DNA of 64,000 bases, taken from Nocardia aurea (GTDB lineage Bacteria; Actinomycetota; Actinomycetes; Mycobacteriales; Mycobacteriaceae). The stretch is from assembly GCF_003123685.1 (NCBI RefSeq), contig NZ_QCYJ01000130.1, positions 62,001 through 126,000 on the forward strand. Reading direction: 5' to 3'. A program made the position numbers and the translations under genes. Shown here one piece after another: positions 42,446-50,874 of the stretch (position 1 is the stretch's first letter; each line of letters opens with the position of its first letter). A model generated the notes under the pieces. The model made no database searches. It had not been told where the DNA came from and was given only the letters and a program-made list of their open reading frames with translations.

Positions 42446-44622
42446 ATGTCGTCCAGATGATCCCGGATCACGCGCTCACCGAATCCGATCCGGATGTGCG
42501 GCTGTCCGGAACCGATGTGGGCGCGGTCGATTCGTCCGGCGCGCGCATCGGTGCGGCAGTCTCGGGCGCCACCGAGGCCACCGATGTCGAGGCCCCCTCG
42601 ATCGGGGCAACCGAAATGGGAGCTATCGGGGTCGAGACCGGCGAAGTCGGCGTCGAAGATGCCGAGGCAGCCTGCGTCGAGGTCGTACGTCCCGGCATGC
42701 TGACCACCGTGCAGGACTGGCCGGGCCGCGTCGGCTACTGGCATGTCGGCGTGCCGCCGTCGGGGCCGATGGACGATCTGTCGTTCCGGCTCGGCAACCG
42801 GGTGCTCGGCAATGCCGAGGGCGCGGGCGGGCTCGAATGCACCCTCGGCGGTCCCGCGCTGCGATTCGCCGAAGCCAGGTGGGTCTGCGTGACCGGCGCT
42901 CCGGCGGCGGTGACCGTCGACGGCGTGCCCGTCGAACTGTGGCGCACCGTACTGGTGCCCGCCGGTGGCGTTCTCGATATCGGCACCGTCCTCGGACCCG
43001 GTATGCGCACCTACGTGCTCATCGAGGGCGGCATCGAATTGCCCGAATACCTGGGCAGTATCGCGACATTCACCCTCGGCAGATTCGGTGGCAGCGCCGG
43101 TGGCGCGCTGCGCGCCGGGGAGCGGCTGCCGCTCGGCGCGCCCACCCGGCGGATCGCGCCCGCGGTACCGATGGGCGATCAGCCGGTCTTCGGCCGTCGC
43201 TGGGAACTGGCGGTGACCGAGGGACCGCACGGCGCACCGGAGTTCTTCACCCGCGCAGATTTCGACACCATCATCGGCACCGATTACGAGGTGCATTTCA
43301 ATTCCGACCGCACCGGCGTCCGACTCATCGGCCCCAAACCGGAATGGGCAAGGACCGATGGCGGCGAGGCCGGTCTGCACCCGTCGAATATCCACGACAC
43401 CGCGTATTCGGTCGGCGCGCTGGACTTCACCGGCGACACCCCGATCCTGCTCGGTCCGGACGGACCGAGCCTGGGCGGCTTCGTCTGCCCGGTCACCGTG
43501 GTCGCGGCCGAACGCTGGAAACTCGGTCAGCTCGCACCAGGCGACGCCGTGCGATTCGTCCCCATCCGCCGCGAACACGCGGCCCCACTGGCAGCGCTGG
43601 GCGCGGGCAGGCGTGCGGCCTGGCCTTCGGTGCTTTCGGTCGGCGGCGACGGTGACGACGGCGTACTGCGCCGCGCCGACGTCGACGACGAGATCGGCGT
43701 CACCTACCGCAGAGCGGGCGATGACGGTGTCCTCGTCGAATACGGCGCGATGACACTGGATCTCGGCCTGCGCGCCCGCGTGCACGCCCTCCACGAACAT
43801 CTGCTGGCGGCAGGTGTGCGCGGGGTGACGGAACTGACCCCCGGCGTGCGTTCACTCCAGATCCGGGTGGACCCCGGGGTGCTGCCGATTCCCACGCTGC
43901 TGCGTTTGCTTGCCGAAGCCGAACAGCATCTGCCCGCCGCCGACGAACTCGTGGTGCCGAGCCGCACCGTCCACCTCCCCCTGTCCTGGGACGACCCTTC
44001 CACCAGGGAGGCGATCACCCGCTACATGCACGGTGTCCGCTCCGACGCGCCGTGGTGCCCGTGGAATATCGAATTCATCCGCCGGATGAACGGTCTCACC
44101 ACCGTCGACGACGTCTACGCCACGGTATTCGGCGCCGAATACCTGGTTCTCGGCCTCGGCGACGTCTATCTCGGTGCGCCGGTGGCGACTCCGATCGACC
44201 CGCGCCATCGCCTGGTCACCACGAAATACAACCCCGCCCGCACCTGGACCCCGGAGAACGCCGTCGGCATCGGCGGCGCCTACCTGTGCATCTACGGTAT
44301 GGAAGGCCCTGGCGGCTACCAGTTCGTCGGACGCACCACCCAGGTGTGGAACCACCGCGCCACCGAATCCCCTTGGCTGCTGCGGTATTTCGACCGGATC
44401 AGTTGGTATCCGGTGGAGGCCGACGAACTCATGGACATGCGAGCCGATTTCGCCGCGGGCAAGGTGGATGTCAACTCCGAGGACGGCGAATTCCGTTTGG
44501 CGGACTATCGGCGATTCCTGGCCGACAACGCCGCGTCCATCGAAGAATTCCGCGCGGTGCAGGCCGACGCGTTCACCGCCGAGCGGGAATCGTGGCGGCT
44601 GGCCGGTGAGTTGAAGGACTGA
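42442..44622 (+). CDS. Stand-alone carboxyltransferase (AHS2+AHS1, 5-oxoprolinase/urea amidolyase family) lacking biotin carboxylase and carrier domains
   Basis: The 726-residue protein has an unconserved acidic N-terminus (~1-72, Val/Glu/Ala/Gly-rich), then the AHS2/KipA domain beginning VVRPGMLTTVQDWPGRVGYWHVGVPPSGPM. AHS1/KipI follows from about residue 420 (TYRRAGDDGVLVEYG...LTPGVRSLQIRVDPG, then RFLADNAASIEEFRAVQ). It ends with ELKD. Full urea or guanidine carboxylases are ~1200 residues with an ATP-grasp biotin carboxylase first and a biotinyl domain with an AMKM-like motif last; neither is present. No biotin carboxylase, biotin carrier or allophanate hydrolase gene lies nearby. It is fourth in the operon, coupled by ATGA overlap. 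Confidence 0.85.
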   Translation: MNVVQMIPDHALTESDPDVRLSGTDVGAVDSSGARIGAAVSGATEATDVEAPSIGATEMGAIGVETGEVGVEDAEAACVEVVRPGMLTTVQDWPGRVGYWHVGVPPSGPMDDLSFRLGNRVLGNAEGAGGLECTLGGPALRFAEARWVCVTGAPAAVTVDGVPVELWRTVLVPAGGVLDIGTVLGPGMRTYVLIEGGIELPEYLGSIATFTLGRFGGSAGGALRAGERLPLGAPTRRIAPAVPMGDQPVFGRRWELAVTEGPHGAPEFFTRADFDTIIGTDYEVHFNSDRTGVRLIGPKPEWARTDGGEAGLHPSNIHDTAYSVGALDFTGDTPILLGPDGPSLGGFVCPVTVVAAERWKLGQLAPGDAVRFVPIRREHAAPLAALGAGRRAAWPSVLSVGGDGDDGVLRRADVDDEIGVTYRRAGDDGVLVEYGAMTLDLGLRARVHALHEHLLAAGVRGVTELTPGVRSLQIRVDPGVLPIPTLLRLLAEAEQHLPAADELVVPSRTVHLPLSWDDPSTREAITRYMHGVRSDAPWCPWNIEFIRRMNGLTTVDDVYATVFGAEYLVLGLGDVYLGAPVATPIDPRHRLVTTKYNPARTWTPENAVGIGGAYLCIYGMEGPGGYQFVGRTTQVWNHRATESPWLLRYFDRISWYPVEADELMDMRADFAAGKVDVNSEDGEFRLADYRRFLADNAASIEEFRAVQADAFTAERESWRLAGELKD

Positions 44623-44631
44623 CGGGCCGCC

Positions 44632-44666
44632 CGAACGGTCCGCGCCCACACGGAACGGACCGTTCG
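44632..44666. terminator. Hairpin between the carboxyltransferase and the convergent gene
   Basis: A perfect 11-bp stem (CGAACGGTCCG at 44632-44642 with CGGACCGTTCG at 44656-44666) has a 13-nt loop. It lies 9 bp past the operon stop and 5 bp before the stop of the opposing gene. Confidence 0.7.
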
Positions 44667-44671
44667 TCCAC

Positions 44672-45199
44672 CTACCGCGCTCGATCCCGGACCGCGCGCG
44701 ATTGTGCCGCGCCGTCGCCGGTGAGCCGTTCCAGGGCGGTCTCACGGCCGGTGGTCAGCAGGAGCAGGGCGTCGACGGGACCTTCGACGCGGTCCCCCTC
44801 ACCTTCTGCCCAGGCACAGTCGGTGGCGATCAGACGGTAGCCGCCCAATTTCTCGCGGGCACGGAACGGCCTGGCCGTACCCCATACGCGGTCCAGGGCC
44901 GTTCGCGCGGCGACGACCGGCATCTGCCTGCGTATTCCGAGCGGTATCGCGATGTCCTGGCCGTGGACCAGCAGATCCATGAGGCGATCGGTGGGGGTGG
45001 TTCCGAGCGGGGTGGAGCGTGCGTCGATGGTGGCGCGCAGCTCGGTGCGCAACCGCGCGGTGGTGCGGTCATCGGCGTGGCGGATCGCGGTATCGCGGAC
45101 CAGCCGGTCGAAGTTGCCCCGCGCGCGGATCAGGCCCTTCAGAATCGTCGCGATATCGGCATCGGCGGACAGCACCAGGTGCGCGACGACGTCGCGCAC
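44672..45199 (-). CDS. TIGR03083/DinB-like (mycothiol-dependent maleylpyruvate isomerase-type) protein, 5' end short
   Basis: The 175-residue ORF begins within the conserved N-terminal helix VRDVVAHLVLSADADI and runs to the MDMPI C-terminal region; LMDLLVHGQDIAIPLG is typical. The protein family normally has ~25-35 residues before VRDVVAHL. The open frame upstream does read TWDHPSLCAEWRVRDVV, which is correct for the family, but it meets a TGA at 45257-45259 with no ATG, GTG or TTG in between. So the gene is truncated at its 5' end, uses a CTG start, or starts at GTG 45199. It overlaps or abuts the start of the divergent gene at 45232. Confidence 0.6.
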   Translation of the reverse strand: MRDVVAHLVLSADADIATILKGLIRARGNFDRLVRDTAIRHADDRTTARLRTELRATIDARSTPLGTTPTDRLMDLLVHGQDIAIPLGIRRQMPVVAARTALDRVWGTARPFRAREKLGGYRLIATDCAWAEGEGDRVEGPVDALLLLTTGRETALERLTGDGAAQSRAVRDRAR

Positions 45200-45231
45200 G
45201 CGCCACTCGGCGCACAGCGACGGGTGGTCCC

Positions 45232-45861
45232 ATGTCGAATCCGGCAGCGGTGTCGATCACCGATGCCCTCGCCGCGGAACGTCGCGCGCTCGATACCGAG
45301 CTGGGTGCGCTCACCTGGCGACGGGCTTCGCTGCTCGCCGTCGAGAACGCGACACCCGCCGAGCGGGCGACAAGGGTGGCCCAGCTCGCGGCCGTGCAGG
45401 ATCGTCACGGCGCCTACGACGAACTCGTCGCGTTCTGGAGTCGGCTGCTCGCCCCGCTGCCGTCCGCGACCTTCGACGGTTTCGTCTCGATGAATATTCC
45501 CGCCCCGCCCGCGAATCCCACCGCCGCGCACGTCCTCGCCTACGCCGAACTCGCCACCACGATCACCGATCCGGCGATGGCACACGCCATGACACGTCAG
45601 CTGTGGCGGATCGACGATACGGACGTCGGCGACAAACGCGCGCTGATCACCGGAGTGGCCGAAGCCTGTGAGGTCGTCGGCCCCCTGGTCGAGGCGCGGA
45701 TCGCGCCGCGATCGGGAGCCGAACTCGATCGCTTCCTCGCCGCGCACGCCGCCGCCAGGGGTGAACCCGATTCGCCGCGCCTGCGCCGCCGACTCCTGTC
45801 CGCGGGCGCGGCACACCACTGGCTGTATCGAGCACTGGCGCTGTCCACCGAACGACAGTGA
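45232..45861 (+). CDS. Conserved-looking protein of unknown function
   Basis: The 209-residue soluble protein begins MSNPAAVSITDALAAERRALDTELGALTWRRASLL and is mostly helical by eye (AHVLAYAELATTITDPAMAHAM, KRALITGVAEACEVVGPLVEARIAP). Ala, Arg and acidic residues dominate. No motif is recognised. Its start is close to, and in conflict with, the 5' end of the divergent TIGR03083 gene. Codon use looks normal for this genome. Confidence 0.6.
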   Translation: MSNPAAVSITDALAAERRALDTELGALTWRRASLLAVENATPAERATRVAQLAAVQDRHGAYDELVAFWSRLLAPLPSATFDGFVSMNIPAPPANPTAAHVLAYAELATTITDPAMAHAMTRQLWRIDDTDVGDKRALITGVAEACEVVGPLVEARIAPRSGAELDRFLAAHAAARGEPDSPRLRRRLLSAGAAHHWLYRALALSTERQ

Positions 45862-46154
45862 CCCACCGAAACCCAGTGCCGAGATGGACAATCCGGATGT
45901 TTTCGATCATGATCTGAAACGGCTCCGTCATCGGAGTCGTTCACACGGGGAGATTCTCAGATGTATCGCTCGGGCCGAGGCGCCTTCGATGACCGCTGTC
46001 TTATCGCGGTGCACGGACTACGCGCGGCAAATTCCGTATAGAGCTCGGCACAACGGTATTTCGGATTCGCCGTCGTGCGGACCCTCGCGGAGAGACGAGC
46101 GCTTCCCGCATCGAATACAGCAATGGTGTCGACGGCACCACAGAGGAGCAACCC
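45862..46154. other. Intergenic region without a convincing gene
   Basis: This 293-bp gap holds an imperfect hairpin at 45918-45941 (AACGGCTCCG with CGGAGTCGTT around TCAT), perhaps a terminator of the preceding gene, and the palindrome GATCATGATC at 45905-45914. AGAGGAG sits 5 bp before the next ATG. Nothing else was seen. Confidence 0.5.
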
Positions 46155-46646
46155 ATGCCCTACGAAGACTATCCGCCATATCCGAGCACCGATTCGTCGC
46201 AGTATCCACCGGATCGGTACGCGGGTATCCCGACCCCACCGCACATGACGGGCGGACAGTACGGCGATCCCTGGTCTTCACACCTGGCCACGATGCCGGG
46301 CACCGTCAGGACGGCGCAGATCATCGCGTGGATCATGGGTGCGCTCGGCATCGTTCTCATCGGGGTCGCCATGGCGGCGCGCGGGGGCGAATTCGCCGGA
46401 CAGATCGCCGCGGGATTTCTGTTGCCGATAGGCCTGAGCGGATGCGCGTTCAATTTCGGTAGCGGCAAGAACGGGCTGCGGATCACCGCGATCGTCGTGG
46501 CCTCGCTACAAGGTTTGTTCAGTCTCGGCGGCATGGCAACAATGCAGCCACCCGGCCTGCTCGGGATCGTCACCGGCGTCACGATCGCTTGTCTGCTCGC
46601 GGGCAAATCCGCCAAACAATGGTTCTCCCGACCGCGATTGATCTGA
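46155..46646 (+). CDS. Small membrane protein with Pro/Tyr-rich N-terminus, unknown function
   Basis: The 163-residue protein begins with a Tyr/Pro/Asp-rich stretch (MPYEDYPPYPSTDSSQYPPD), then three or four hydrophobic segments (TAQIIAWIMGALGIVLIGVAM, FAGQIAAGFLLPIGLSG, ITAIVVASLQGLFSLGGMA, GIVTGVTIACLLAG). It is similar in layout to DUF4190-type actinobacterial membrane proteins. AGAGGAG precedes the ATG. No function is known. Confidence 0.75.
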   Translation: MPYEDYPPYPSTDSSQYPPDRYAGIPTPPHMTGGQYGDPWSSHLATMPGTVRTAQIIAWIMGALGIVLIGVAMAARGGEFAGQIAAGFLLPIGLSGCAFNFGSGKNGLRITAIVVASLQGLFSLGGMATMQPPGLLGIVTGVTIACLLAGKSAKQWFSRPRLI

Positions 46647-46692
46647 TATCGACATGAATTCGCGCGTCGAATGATCCCCGGCGTGTCTCGAA

Positions 46693-47310
46693 TCAGTCGG
46701 GCGGTCGGAGTCCGCGCAGCACGATCTCCACACCGCCGCGGAATTCGTCGTCCACCGATATCGAACGCGCCTCCCCGGCGGTGCGGACCAGGAGCGGGAA
46801 CTCGTCGGTCGACATCGCCGCCATCGCCGCCGTTCCCGGGCCCCGCAGGGAGGCGTAGTGCTCGTTCTGTAGGAATCCGAGCAGGAAAGAGATGATCGCG
46901 CGCTGGGCGATCACCCGCGCCGCGCCGTCGAATCCGCCGTCGGTGAGGACCGCCAGCGTGGTCTCGATGTAGCGCATCGTCGCCACCGACGCCTGTCGGT
47001 GCCGCAGGACGAGCGGAACGGTTTCGGGATGCGCCGCGACCGCGTCTCGCATGCGGTGCAGCAGCAGCGACAAGCGGTCGCGCCAGTCGGTTCCGGCGGG
47101 CAGTGACAGGTCGAGCGGGTCCATCACCAGGTCGACGACGAGCACTTCCAACTGCTCCCGGTCGGCGACGTAGCGGTACAGCGCCATGGTCGCCATGCGC
47201 AATTCCTGGGCGACCGCCCGCATGGTGAGCGCGGCGAGCCCGTCGCGGTCGATCACGGCGAGTGCGGCGGTGGCGAGATCGGCGGTGGTCAGGGAACGGG
47301 GACGTGGCAC
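46693..47310 (-). CDS. TetR family regulator
   Basis: The 205-residue regulator starts at GTG 47310 (VPRPRSLTTADLATAALAVIDRD). Its HTH contains LTMRAVAQELRMATMALYRYVADREQLEVL. The long C-terminal domain resembles the TetR_C group that also contains classical efflux repressors. Two 15-bp palindromic elements of the form GCGTAC-N3-GTACGC lie in the 70-bp gap to the divergent redoxin-like gene, so it probably represses itself and that gene. Confidence 0.88.
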   Translation of the reverse strand: MPRPRSLTTADLATAALAVIDRDGLAALTMRAVAQELRMATMALYRYVADREQLEVLVVDLVMDPLDLSLPAGTDWRDRLSLLLHRMRDAVAAHPETVPLVLRHRQASVATMRYIETTLAVLTDGGFDGAARVIAQRAIISFLLGFLQNEHYASLRGPGTAAMAAMSTDEFPLLVRTAGEARSISVDDEFRGGVEIVLRGLRPPD

Positions 47311-47319
47311 GGGTTGACA

Positions 47320-47334
47320 GCGTACAAGGTACGC
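47320..47334. promoter_or_regulatory. TetR operator candidate, perfect copy
   Basis: GCGTAC-AAG-GTACGC, 6-3-6 perfect dyad, 10 bp upstream of the TetR start. Confidence 0.8.
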
Positions 47335-47349
47335 GCATACTGGTCGTAG

Positions 47350-47364
47350 GCGTACGTGATACAC
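47350..47364. promoter_or_regulatory. TetR operator candidate, imperfect copy
   Basis: GCGTAC-GTG-ATACAC matches the first copy in the left arm and loosely in the right arm. It lies exactly 30 bp away, on about the same face of the helix, and 17 bp before the redoxin-like start. Confidence 0.6.
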
Positions 47365-47380
47365 CTACGGAAGGAAACCG

Positions 47381-47941
47381 ATGTCCCTGCCCGTCCGAAT
47401 CCCAGCCCGCACCCTCACCGCCATCTCCGGCGCCCCGGTACCCGTCCCCGATCCCGACTGCGTGATCCACCTGCAATTCCGCAGATTCGCCGGCTGCCCC
47501 GTGTGCAATCTGCACCTGCGCTCCATCGCCGCCAGGCACGACGAGATCAACGCCGCCGATATCCGCGAGGTCGTCGTATTCCATTCCAGCGCGGTGGAAT
47601 TACGCAAATACACCGCCGACCTCCCCTTCGCGGTGATCGCCGACCCCACCCGAACCCTCTACCGCGAATTCGGCGTCGAATCCGCACCCCGCGCCCTCCT
47701 GAACCCTCGGGCCTGGCCGACGATCGTCCGCGCCGTCGCCGCCGAACTCCGCGCTGCCCGCACCCCCGGCCACATCCGCCCACCCACCACCCCGGAAGGC
47801 GGACGCCTCGGCCTACCCGCCGATTTCCTCATCGCCCCCGACGGCCGGGTACTCGCTTCCAAGCACGGCGACCATGCCGACGACCAGTGGTCCGTCGACG
47901 AACTCCTGAACCTCGCCCCCACCCGCGAACTTCCCCGCTAG
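47381..47941 (+). CDS. Peroxiredoxin-like (AhpC/TSA-type) protein
   Basis: The 186-residue thioredoxin-fold protein has FRRFAGCPVCNLHLRSI (two Cys, CPVC, near residues 39-42), VVVFHSSAVELRKYTADLPF and VIADPTRTLYREFGVE, as in the peroxiredoxin-like family. LGLPADFLIAPDGRVLASKHG is the C-terminal strand. It probably reduces peroxides or disulfides; the partner is unknown. GGAAGG lies before the ATG. TetR-controlled divergent arrangement. Confidence 0.88.
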   Translation: MSLPVRIPARTLTAISGAPVPVPDPDCVIHLQFRRFAGCPVCNLHLRSIAARHDEINAADIREVVVFHSSAVELRKYTADLPFAVIADPTRTLYREFGVESAPRALLNPRAWPTIVRAVAAELRAARTPGHIRPPTTPEGGRLGLPADFLIAPDGRVLASKHGDHADDQWSVDELLNLAPTRELPR

Positions 47942-47964
47942 GCGACCAGCGGCCGGAACTTCGG

Positions 47965-48546
47965 TCAAGGCATGAGCGATGCCGGGTCGACGGTGAACTC
48001 GAAAGGCGAGCGCAGCGTCACCGTCTCACCGGCGGCGACGCGGCGGGTCGGCTCATAGGTTTTGTCGGTGCCGAGGACGTAGGCGAACAGGACCGGCAAC
48101 GACTCACCCGGTAGTTGCCCCTTGAAGGGATTGATCTCGAACCGCCAGTAGTTGGGGATCCCCGCTTCGGCGTACAGAACCGGCTTGACCATTCGATCCT
48201 GGAGCGTCGTCGATTTCGATACGACTTCCACCGCGAGTTCGACCTGTTCGACAGGAATGCCACGTGCGTCCATCGGTATCGGGCCCGTGGCCGCCACGAG
48301 ATCGGGTATCGGCTGATCGTCCCCGATCAACACACCCACACCTTGGAGGACGACGTAATCGGAGGGCAGGGCGCGATCCAGCGACCGCTCCAGCCATTTG
48401 ATCAACCACTGATGACGTGGTTTCGGAGAAGCGTTCACGACGAGCTGGCCATTCAGCACCTCGTACCGGAGTCCGTCTTCGGGCATCTGATCGAGATCCG
48501 CGGCAGTCCAACGGTCGGACTTGGGAGTCGGCATGGGCATCGCCAT
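47965..48546 (-). CDS. Uma2 family (DUF820) PD-(D/E)XK nuclease-like protein
   Basis: The 193-residue protein shows the Uma2 pattern: WTAADLDQMPEDGLRYEVLNGQLV, IPDLVAATG, the acidic strand ELAVEVVSKSTTLQDRMVKPVLYAEAGIPNYWRFE. The putative catalytic residues (Asp in PDLV, Glu in AVEVVS, Lys after DRM) are kept. Uma2 proteins are abundant in some actinobacteria and cyanobacteria and their role is unclear. GGAGGT lies 6 nt before ATG. Confidence 0.88.
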   Translation of the reverse strand: MAMPMPTPKSDRWTAADLDQMPEDGLRYEVLNGQLVVNASPKPRHQWLIKWLERSLDRALPSDYVVLQGVGVLIGDDQPIPDLVAATGPIPMDARGIPVEQVELAVEVVSKSTTLQDRMVKPVLYAEAGIPNYWRFEINPFKGQLPGESLPVLFAYVLGTDKTYEPTRRVAAGETVTLRSPFEFTVDPASLMP

Positions 48547-48762
48547 CGGAACACCTCCAACCTCGCTGAGCAGGAGCGACCCGTCCGAGTCTAGTCCACG
48601 CAGCTCCGGGTGGCCGTCGGTCGGCCCGACCGAGGCTCGGAGTCCTGTCGGAGGCCACGACTACCTTCTGGCCTAGCCACCGATCGGGTACCCGGCCGGA
48701 CGATATCCGGCTGTACCGAGATTCACCAGCATCGGAAATGTAGATGACAGACCAGACCTCGG

Positions 48763-49488
48763 GTGCGATCAGCGAACTCCTGGATCGGCACCCTGGTGGT
48801 GACGCTGCCCTCGGATTTCACGGGCGGGGAATCGGTGGTCGAGCATCGCGGCGAGAAGGCGAGCGACCGGGGATCGCCGGGTGAGCTCGGGGTCCTCGCC
48901 TTCTGCGCCGACTGTCACCACAAGGCGGCACTACCGGTGACCGATGGTTTCCGAATCTCATTGACCTACAACCTGATCGCGAGTGGACGCACTGCGGCGA
49001 GCGGCGATCAGACGGCGGTCGCCGCACCGGCAGGACACCTACGTGAGCATTTCTCCACACCGATACCGGTGCCGACCCGGCTCCGGGACGGCCGACCCGC
49101 GTCCCGTCCACCGCTCCGGCTCGTCCATCTCCTCGATCACCGGTATTCCCGGCGCGGGTTCGGGTGGGATCGACTCGAGGGCTTCGAATACGAGGCACAC
49201 GAGGGAGCCCTTCCCGTCGACCACCCCGATCGGATCGAAACGGCGCGATTGGGCGAGGATTTCGGTTCGAACGCCACGCTGACATGGTGGATCGACCGGT
49301 CGGGAAATGCCGGGTCACCGGTCGACATCTCGATTTCCGAAGTCGAGATATGCTCCGGTACAGAGGAATCCGCGCACCAGCTGTTCGCCACGGAATCGGC
49401 GGGGTACATGGGCAACGAAGGCGACACGATCGATCGCTGGTACCGATGCGCGGCAATCGTGGTGCAGCCTCGAACCGCACAACTGTAG
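48763..49488 (+). pseudogene. Remnant of a 2OG-Fe(II) oxygenase family protein
   Basis: An open frame of ~241 codons begins mid-domain with SWIGTLVVTLPSDFTGGESVVEH and ADCHHKAALPVTDGFRISLTYNL, the core of a 2OG-Fe(II) oxygenase-type protein. It jumps to a later conserved part (LVHLLDHRYSRRGFGWDRLEG, YMGNEGDTIDRWYRCAAIVVQP) and stops. Intact relatives, as I recall them, are far longer at both ends and carry an N-terminal His-x-Asp region that is missing here. The start is not clear (GTG 48763 has no good ribosome binding site). I read it as a decayed fragment. Confidence 0.6.
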
Positions 49489-49748
49489 GCCGCCGGCGCT
49501 ATCTGCTGCGTCCACTCGCGAAGCGGCGGACCGCGTCGCGGGCTACATACTCCGTCGCCCCTCCCGAGGAATGAAGCGGCCGAGTCCGACGCACACCGAC
49601 GAATCGGCCCATGCCGGAACTCAACCCGCCGATCAAGGGTCGTCATCGACGACGCGCGGACCCGTCGCTACGAGACACCCCGATCCGATCGGACCGTGTG
49701 GCGCAACCCCGAGATAGGCGACCGACATCCGATGTAGCTTTCGCGCTC

Positions 49749-50714
49749 GTGCCCGCCAACCCATCGAGTCCGCACGACGCGTACTTCCGGCGCGTCTTGT
49801 CCGTCCCCGCCAACGCCGCCAGCGAAATCCGCGACACGATCCCGGAACCCCTGATCGGCCGGATCGACTGGGACCGTATGGAACTACAACCCGTCAGCTT
49901 CGTCTCCGACCAACTCGATTCCCGCTTCAGCGACATCCTGTACCGCACCCGCCTCGATGGCCACACCGCCTACATCTATCTCCTCGTCGAGCATCAGAGC
50001 CGTAGCGACCGGTTCATGGCGTTGCGGATCATGGAATATCTGGTCAACATATGGAACCAGCACCGTCACCAGTATCCGGACCAGGAGACCCCGCCCGCAG
50101 TGCTGCCGCTGGTCGTGCACAGCAACGGCACCGGCCGCCGCTGGAACGCCCCGACCGAACTATCGGAGTTGATCGACCTCGACCCGGCCGCGCGGGCTGC
50201 CCTGGCCCCATACCTGCCACGCCTGCGGTTTCTCCTCGATGACGTCGCCGCCCTCGATCTGCCCGCACTCCTGGCCCGAGACCTGACCCCGGCGACGCGC
50301 GTCATGCTCGCCCTGCACAAGATCGCGCCACGGAATACCGACCCGAGATCGGATATTCTGAAGCTGATCGACGACTTGCGCGTCCTCGCCTCGGGTCCGG
50401 ACGGTATCGCGGAACTGCAGGTCGTGATGACCTATATTTTGCTGGTCGGCGATTTCGCCGAGGCCGATTTCGATCTGTTGATCGACCGGCTCGGTCCACG
50501 CGCTAAGGAGGCCCTGATGACGACCGCTGAACGACTCCGCGCCGAAGGCCAGGTCGAGGGCGCTGCAAAAGTGTTGACCCACCTGCTCACCGTCAGGTTC
50601 GGCGCCCTTCCACCGGCAACTATCCACACGATCCGGACCGGCCAACTTACTCAGATCGAGACCTGGACCGCCCGTGTCCTAACCGCCACCACCCTCGGCG
50701 AAATCTTCGTCTGA
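49749..50714 (+). CDS. Rpn family recombination-promoting nuclease/putative transposase (PD-(D/E)XK)
   Basis: The 321-residue protein of the PF04754 type starts at GTG 49749 with SPHDAYFRRVLSVPANAASEIRDTIPEPLIGRIDW. The nuclease core contains LDSRFSDILYRTRLDGHTAYIYLLVEHQS (Asp, then E-H-Q motif) and MALRIMEYLVNIWNQH. The C-terminal part ends ATIHTIRTGQLTQIETWTARVLTATTLGEIFV, a DUF4351-like tail. Rpn proteins promote RecA-independent recombination in E. coli. It stands beside a decayed copy of itself. Confidence 0.85.
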   Translation: MPANPSSPHDAYFRRVLSVPANAASEIRDTIPEPLIGRIDWDRMELQPVSFVSDQLDSRFSDILYRTRLDGHTAYIYLLVEHQSRSDRFMALRIMEYLVNIWNQHRHQYPDQETPPAVLPLVVHSNGTGRRWNAPTELSELIDLDPAARAALAPYLPRLRFLLDDVAALDLPALLARDLTPATRVMLALHKIAPRNTDPRSDILKLIDDLRVLASGPDGIAELQVVMTYILLVGDFAEADFDLLIDRLGPRAKEALMTTAERLRAEGQVEGAAKVLTHLLTVRFGALPPATIHTIRTGQLTQIETWTARVLTATTLGEIFV

Positions 50715-50874
50715 TCCACCCGACACCAGACTCCATAGGTGCCACCTCGAACACAGTGCGAGGGCACCTGGGAATCATCGATGAGTGGAACGGGCCACGC
50801 CGGGGTAACCCCGCATCGGTCTGTCCGGCACGATCTCTGATCGACTGTCGCACCGGACGTGCGGTTTCGCGCCC

